A stretch of DNA of 30,511 nucleotides. Origin: a virus. The stretch spans positions 1 through 30,511 of IMG/VR virus record IMGVR_UViG_3300046004_001222, one strand, 5' to 3'. Below, piece by piece: positions 29,284-30,511 of this stretch. The position numbers and the translations under genes were made by a program. The first letter of the stretch is position 1. The number at the start of each line of letters is the position of its first letter. The notes under the pieces were generated by a model. That model saw nothing but the letters and a program-made list of their open reading frames with translations, searched no databases and had not been told where the DNA came from.

Positions 29284-29749
29284 TTCCGAGATTTAATTTT
29301 ATTGTTATCCGTTCGCCTCCGCTACTTAAATCAACGTCCACTTTGTCCCCGTATTTTTTCGGCTGCATTTTTCCGAGCGCCCATTTTCTCGCATCTATCC
29401 GAACCTTTGAACGCTCTACAAATTCTTTATTTAGAATCTCGTAACTCTCCCCGCCTTTTTTATTTACGATTATACTGTCTTCGCTGCTGTCGTCTGCAAT
29501 TTCCAGAATTTCCTCAAAAATTAAGTCGCTTCTATCCTCGCACGCGCGCGCGTACTGGTTGCTCCTCTCTTCGTTTTCCTCTAACATTTTGTAAAACTTC
29601 TTTCTTTCCAGCCCCACAACTGTACACGCTTTTCTGGCGCTTATCCCCTCCTCTGCTATCTCCACTAGAACTTTGTTAAACAGTTCTTCGTAGTTCGGCG
29701 CGCTCGGTTTTTCCGTCTTTGTCGTTTGCTTCGTTCGCTTTGTTGTCAT
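29270..29749 (-). CDS. terS: Terminase small subunit (Sf6-like)
   Basis: 159 aa. A Lys/Thr-rich start is followed by a helix-turn-helix-like part, ARKACTVVGLERKKFYKMLEENEERSNQYARACEDRSD, with LIFEEILEIADDSSEDS. A C-terminal RKWALGKMQPKKYGDKVDVD segment is the hallmark of Sf6-type small terminases. It would recognise the packaging site and recruit TerL, which is encoded 243 bp further on. It starts 30 bp after the micro-protein gene's stop. Confidence 0.85.
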   Translation of the reverse strand: MTTKRTKQTTKTEKPSAPNYEELFNKVLVEIAEEGISARKACTVVGLERKKFYKMLEENEERSNQYARACEDRSDLIFEEILEIADDSSEDSIIVNKKGGESYEILNKEFVERSKVRIDARKWALGKMQPKKYGDKVDVDLSSGGERITIKLNLGNDES

Positions 29750-29779
29750 TTCCCCCTCCTTCTGTTTAACTTAATTGTT

Positions 29780-29890
29780 TTAAATGTCTCCTAGTGTTCC
29801 AGAAGCCGAAAAAGTCCCTACCACATAAAGTATAGAGACCAAGGGCAAAACTCCAGAAAGCCCGCCTATTAAAATAACTATTACCGCCAT
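29780..29890 (-). CDS. Single-pass membrane micro-protein, 36 aa
   Basis: ATG 29890 to TAA 29780. The sequence MAVIVILIGGLSGVLPLVSILYVVG is almost all hydrophobic, followed by a short Ser/Gly/Thr end (TFSASGTLGDI). It lies in the gap between the 81-aa gene and TerS. Size and composition fit a micro membrane protein, but no family is evident. Lysis modulation, exclusion, or a non-functional frame are all possible. Confidence 0.5.
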   Translation of the reverse strand: MAVIVILIGGLSGVLPLVSILYVVGTFSASGTLGDI

Positions 29891-29894
29891 GCTT

Positions 29895-30140
29895 TTAAAT
29901 TAACTTTAACTTTCCTTTTATCGTTGACTTAACGCCGTAGCTTTTCCCGCTCATTTTAACGTTTATTGATCCGTCTAATAAATGCTCGTTCTCGATTTTC
30001 CAGCCGTTCGCTCTCAAATCCGCCACAACCTTAAAAAACCCTCCCAGCGTCGTTTCTTCTATCGCCTCCGACACTTTCCCGCCTGTCGTTTGTACTATTG
30101 ACAACTCCGCGCGCTTTTGTAAATGCTTATTTACTGCCAT
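29895..30140 (-). CDS. Hypothetical protein, 81 aa
   Basis: Not recognised. It starts MAVNKHLQKRAELSIVQTTGGKV, a basic helix, then FKVVADLRANGWKIENEHLLDGSINVKMSGKSYGVKSTIKGKLKLI, a set of strands like a small alpha/beta fold. ATG 30140 lies 16 bp after the tRNA-like element. Given its position before TerS it may be a packaging or DNA-binding accessory protein. That is inference. Confidence 0.6.
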   Translation of the reverse strand: MAVNKHLQKRAELSIVQTTGGKVSEAIEETTLGGFFKVVADLRANGWKIENEHLLDGSINVKMSGKSYGVKSTIKGKLKLI

Positions 30141-30156
30141 TGTATTTTATTTTTTG

Positions 30157-30248
30157 CTCCCCTCGGCGGAATCGAACCGCCGCGCCCTGTTACTTTCTCG
30201 CTTTCAACTAAGATTTTGCCAGTATTTTACCTTCTAAACTAAGGGGAA
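30157..30248 (-). tRNA. tRNA-like element without a canonical anticodon arm
   Basis: About 92 nt filling the gap between two genes. The T arm is perfect (GGCGG-TTCGATT-CCGCC, 30181-30165). The acceptor pairs over 8 bp (30248-30241 with 30164-30157, two of them G-T wobbles), and a D arm with the usual AGAAGGTA loop is present. The 40 nt between do not form a normal anticodon arm. The best stem (ACTGG with TTAGT) leaves a loop CAAAATC lacking the U before the anticodon. The acceptor plus T stem totals 13 bp and the variable region is long, features seen in class II and selenocysteine tRNAs, but no matching anticodon (such as TCA) is present. It may be a decayed tRNA or a structural tRNA mimic. 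Confidence 0.45.
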
Positions 30249-30257
30249 AACCGTTTT

Positions 30258-30511
30258 TTACTTGGTTAACTTACTAATCAATTGAGCTTTTGTCTCTTTT
30301 GACTTGTACGGAATACCTAAAGCCTCTAAATGCGCTTGCAATTCGCTAACGCTTAACTTTTTTAAATCCGTTACTCCTGTGACTTTCTCTTCCGTTTCTG
30401 GAGCTGCTGGCGCTTCCGTTTCTACGTTTTCGCTTCCGTCTTCAATTTCAAAAACAGTTGACGTTTTAGGCTCTTCCGTCGTGCTTTCTTCCGCTCCGCC
30501 TTCCGTTTCCT
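30258..30511 (-). CDS. Acidic HeH/LEM-domain protein, C-terminal part (continues from base 1)
   Basis: Residues 110-187 of the protein that starts at 329. The codon at the join is GCG (Ala110), made from bases 2 and 1 and 30492. After a second acidic, Thr-rich linker (EESTTEEPKTSTVFEIEDGS) comes the internal repeat APAAPETEE. Residues 151-187 form a small helical domain, TDLKKLSVSELQAHLEALGI then SKETKAQLISKL, closely resembling the HeH/LEM or SAP-like helix-extension-helix fold that binds DNA or other proteins. TAA at 30258-30260. A DNA-binding end near the terminase genes would suit a packaging or head-accessory role, which is inference. Confidence 0.8.
   Translation of the reverse strand, partial: ETEGGAEESTTEEPKTSTVFEIEDGSENVETEAPAAPETEEKVTGVTDLKKLSVSELQAHLEALGIPYKSKETKAQLISKLTK
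30385..30415. repeat. 31-bp direct repeat within the HeH gene (copy of 97-127)
   Basis: Exact match to 97-127; it encodes the same APAAPETEE linker just before the HeH-like domain. Confidence 0.85.
30493..30511. repeat. Terminal direct repeat, right copy (identical to 1-19)
   Basis: The last 19 bases equal the first 19. This is the partner of the left copy and the basis for reading the window as a closed circle. Confidence 0.9.

Noticed and set aside
4198-29679. Long plus-strand open frames (for example 10811-11077, 21164-21568, 21923-22414 and 23517-23825)
   Set aside because: Each lies opposite a better supported minus-strand gene and is rich in Ser, Leu, Phe and Cys, the mark of an antisense shadow.
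30157-30200. Phage attachment site in a tRNA 3' end
   Set aside because: No integrase or excisionase is present, and the element includes 5' acceptor and D-arm sequence as well, so it is not just a 3' fragment.
30157-30248. Selenocysteine tRNA
   Set aside because: The 8+5 stem count and long variable region fit, but there is no UCA anticodon and no selenocysteine genes in the window.
1-30511. CRISPR array, insertion sequence or prophage integration module
   Set aside because: No regularly spaced repeats, transposase, integrase or divergent repressor seen on either strand.

Overview
This window looks like one complete genome of a small tailed phage (probably a siphovirus, because it has a tape measure and no sheath gene) that infects a member of the Bacteroidota, most likely Flavobacteriia. 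The first 19 bases recur exactly as the last 19, and one reading frame runs without a break from the left end across the join into the right end. The unique sequence is therefore about 30,492 bp and circular or circularly permuted. The host assignment rests on four things: promoters with the Bacteroidota -7 box TANNTTTG, no obvious Shine-Dalgarno sequences, LxSC lipoboxes (one followed by an acidic surface-export-like tail), and protein families typical of flavobacterial phages.

Every convincing gene is on the minus strand, so the genome reads from right to left. The early/middle half (10,294 down to about 347) is a run of tightly packed small genes, many joined by ATGA or TAATG overlaps. It falls into transcription units headed by TATATTTG boxes near 10,320, 7,093, 3,656 and (weaker) 1,430. 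The first three share an ATAC-N9-GTAT inverted repeat over the -7 box, so they look like a regulon with one repressor. These units encode a small HTH protein, a Rad52-like annealing protein, a surface-type lipoprotein, a YqaJ/PD-(D/E)XK exonuclease, a stand-alone DnaA domain IV, winged-helix and primosome-like proteins, NinG, and many small unknowns. The last unit ends with a sigma-like HTH protein that may switch on the late genes.

The late half starts at the window junction and runs from 30,511 down to 10,462. Its order is: an acidic protein with a HeH/LEM-type end, a tRNA-like element, two small genes, TerS, a small gene, TerL, two tail-tip proteins, the tape measure, a tail terminator fused to a lectin-like domain, an HK97-gp10-like protein, two probable tail chaperones, a protease-Nudix-scaffold fusion, the major capsid protein with an inserted beta domain, a probable tail-tube protein, a small unknown, the portal, a connector, a holin-spanin fusion and an endolysin. 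Hairpin terminators flank the tail-tube gene and close the lysis end. No integrase, excisionase, divergent repressor, reverse transcriptase or CRISPR array is visible.

The most unusual items are the protease-Nudix-scaffold polyprotein, the holin/spanin fusion, the tail-terminator/lectin fusion, the tRNA-like element with no usable anticodon, the shared early operator, the early surface lipoprotein (a superinfection-exclusion candidate), and a structural gene order that is almost the reverse of the usual one.
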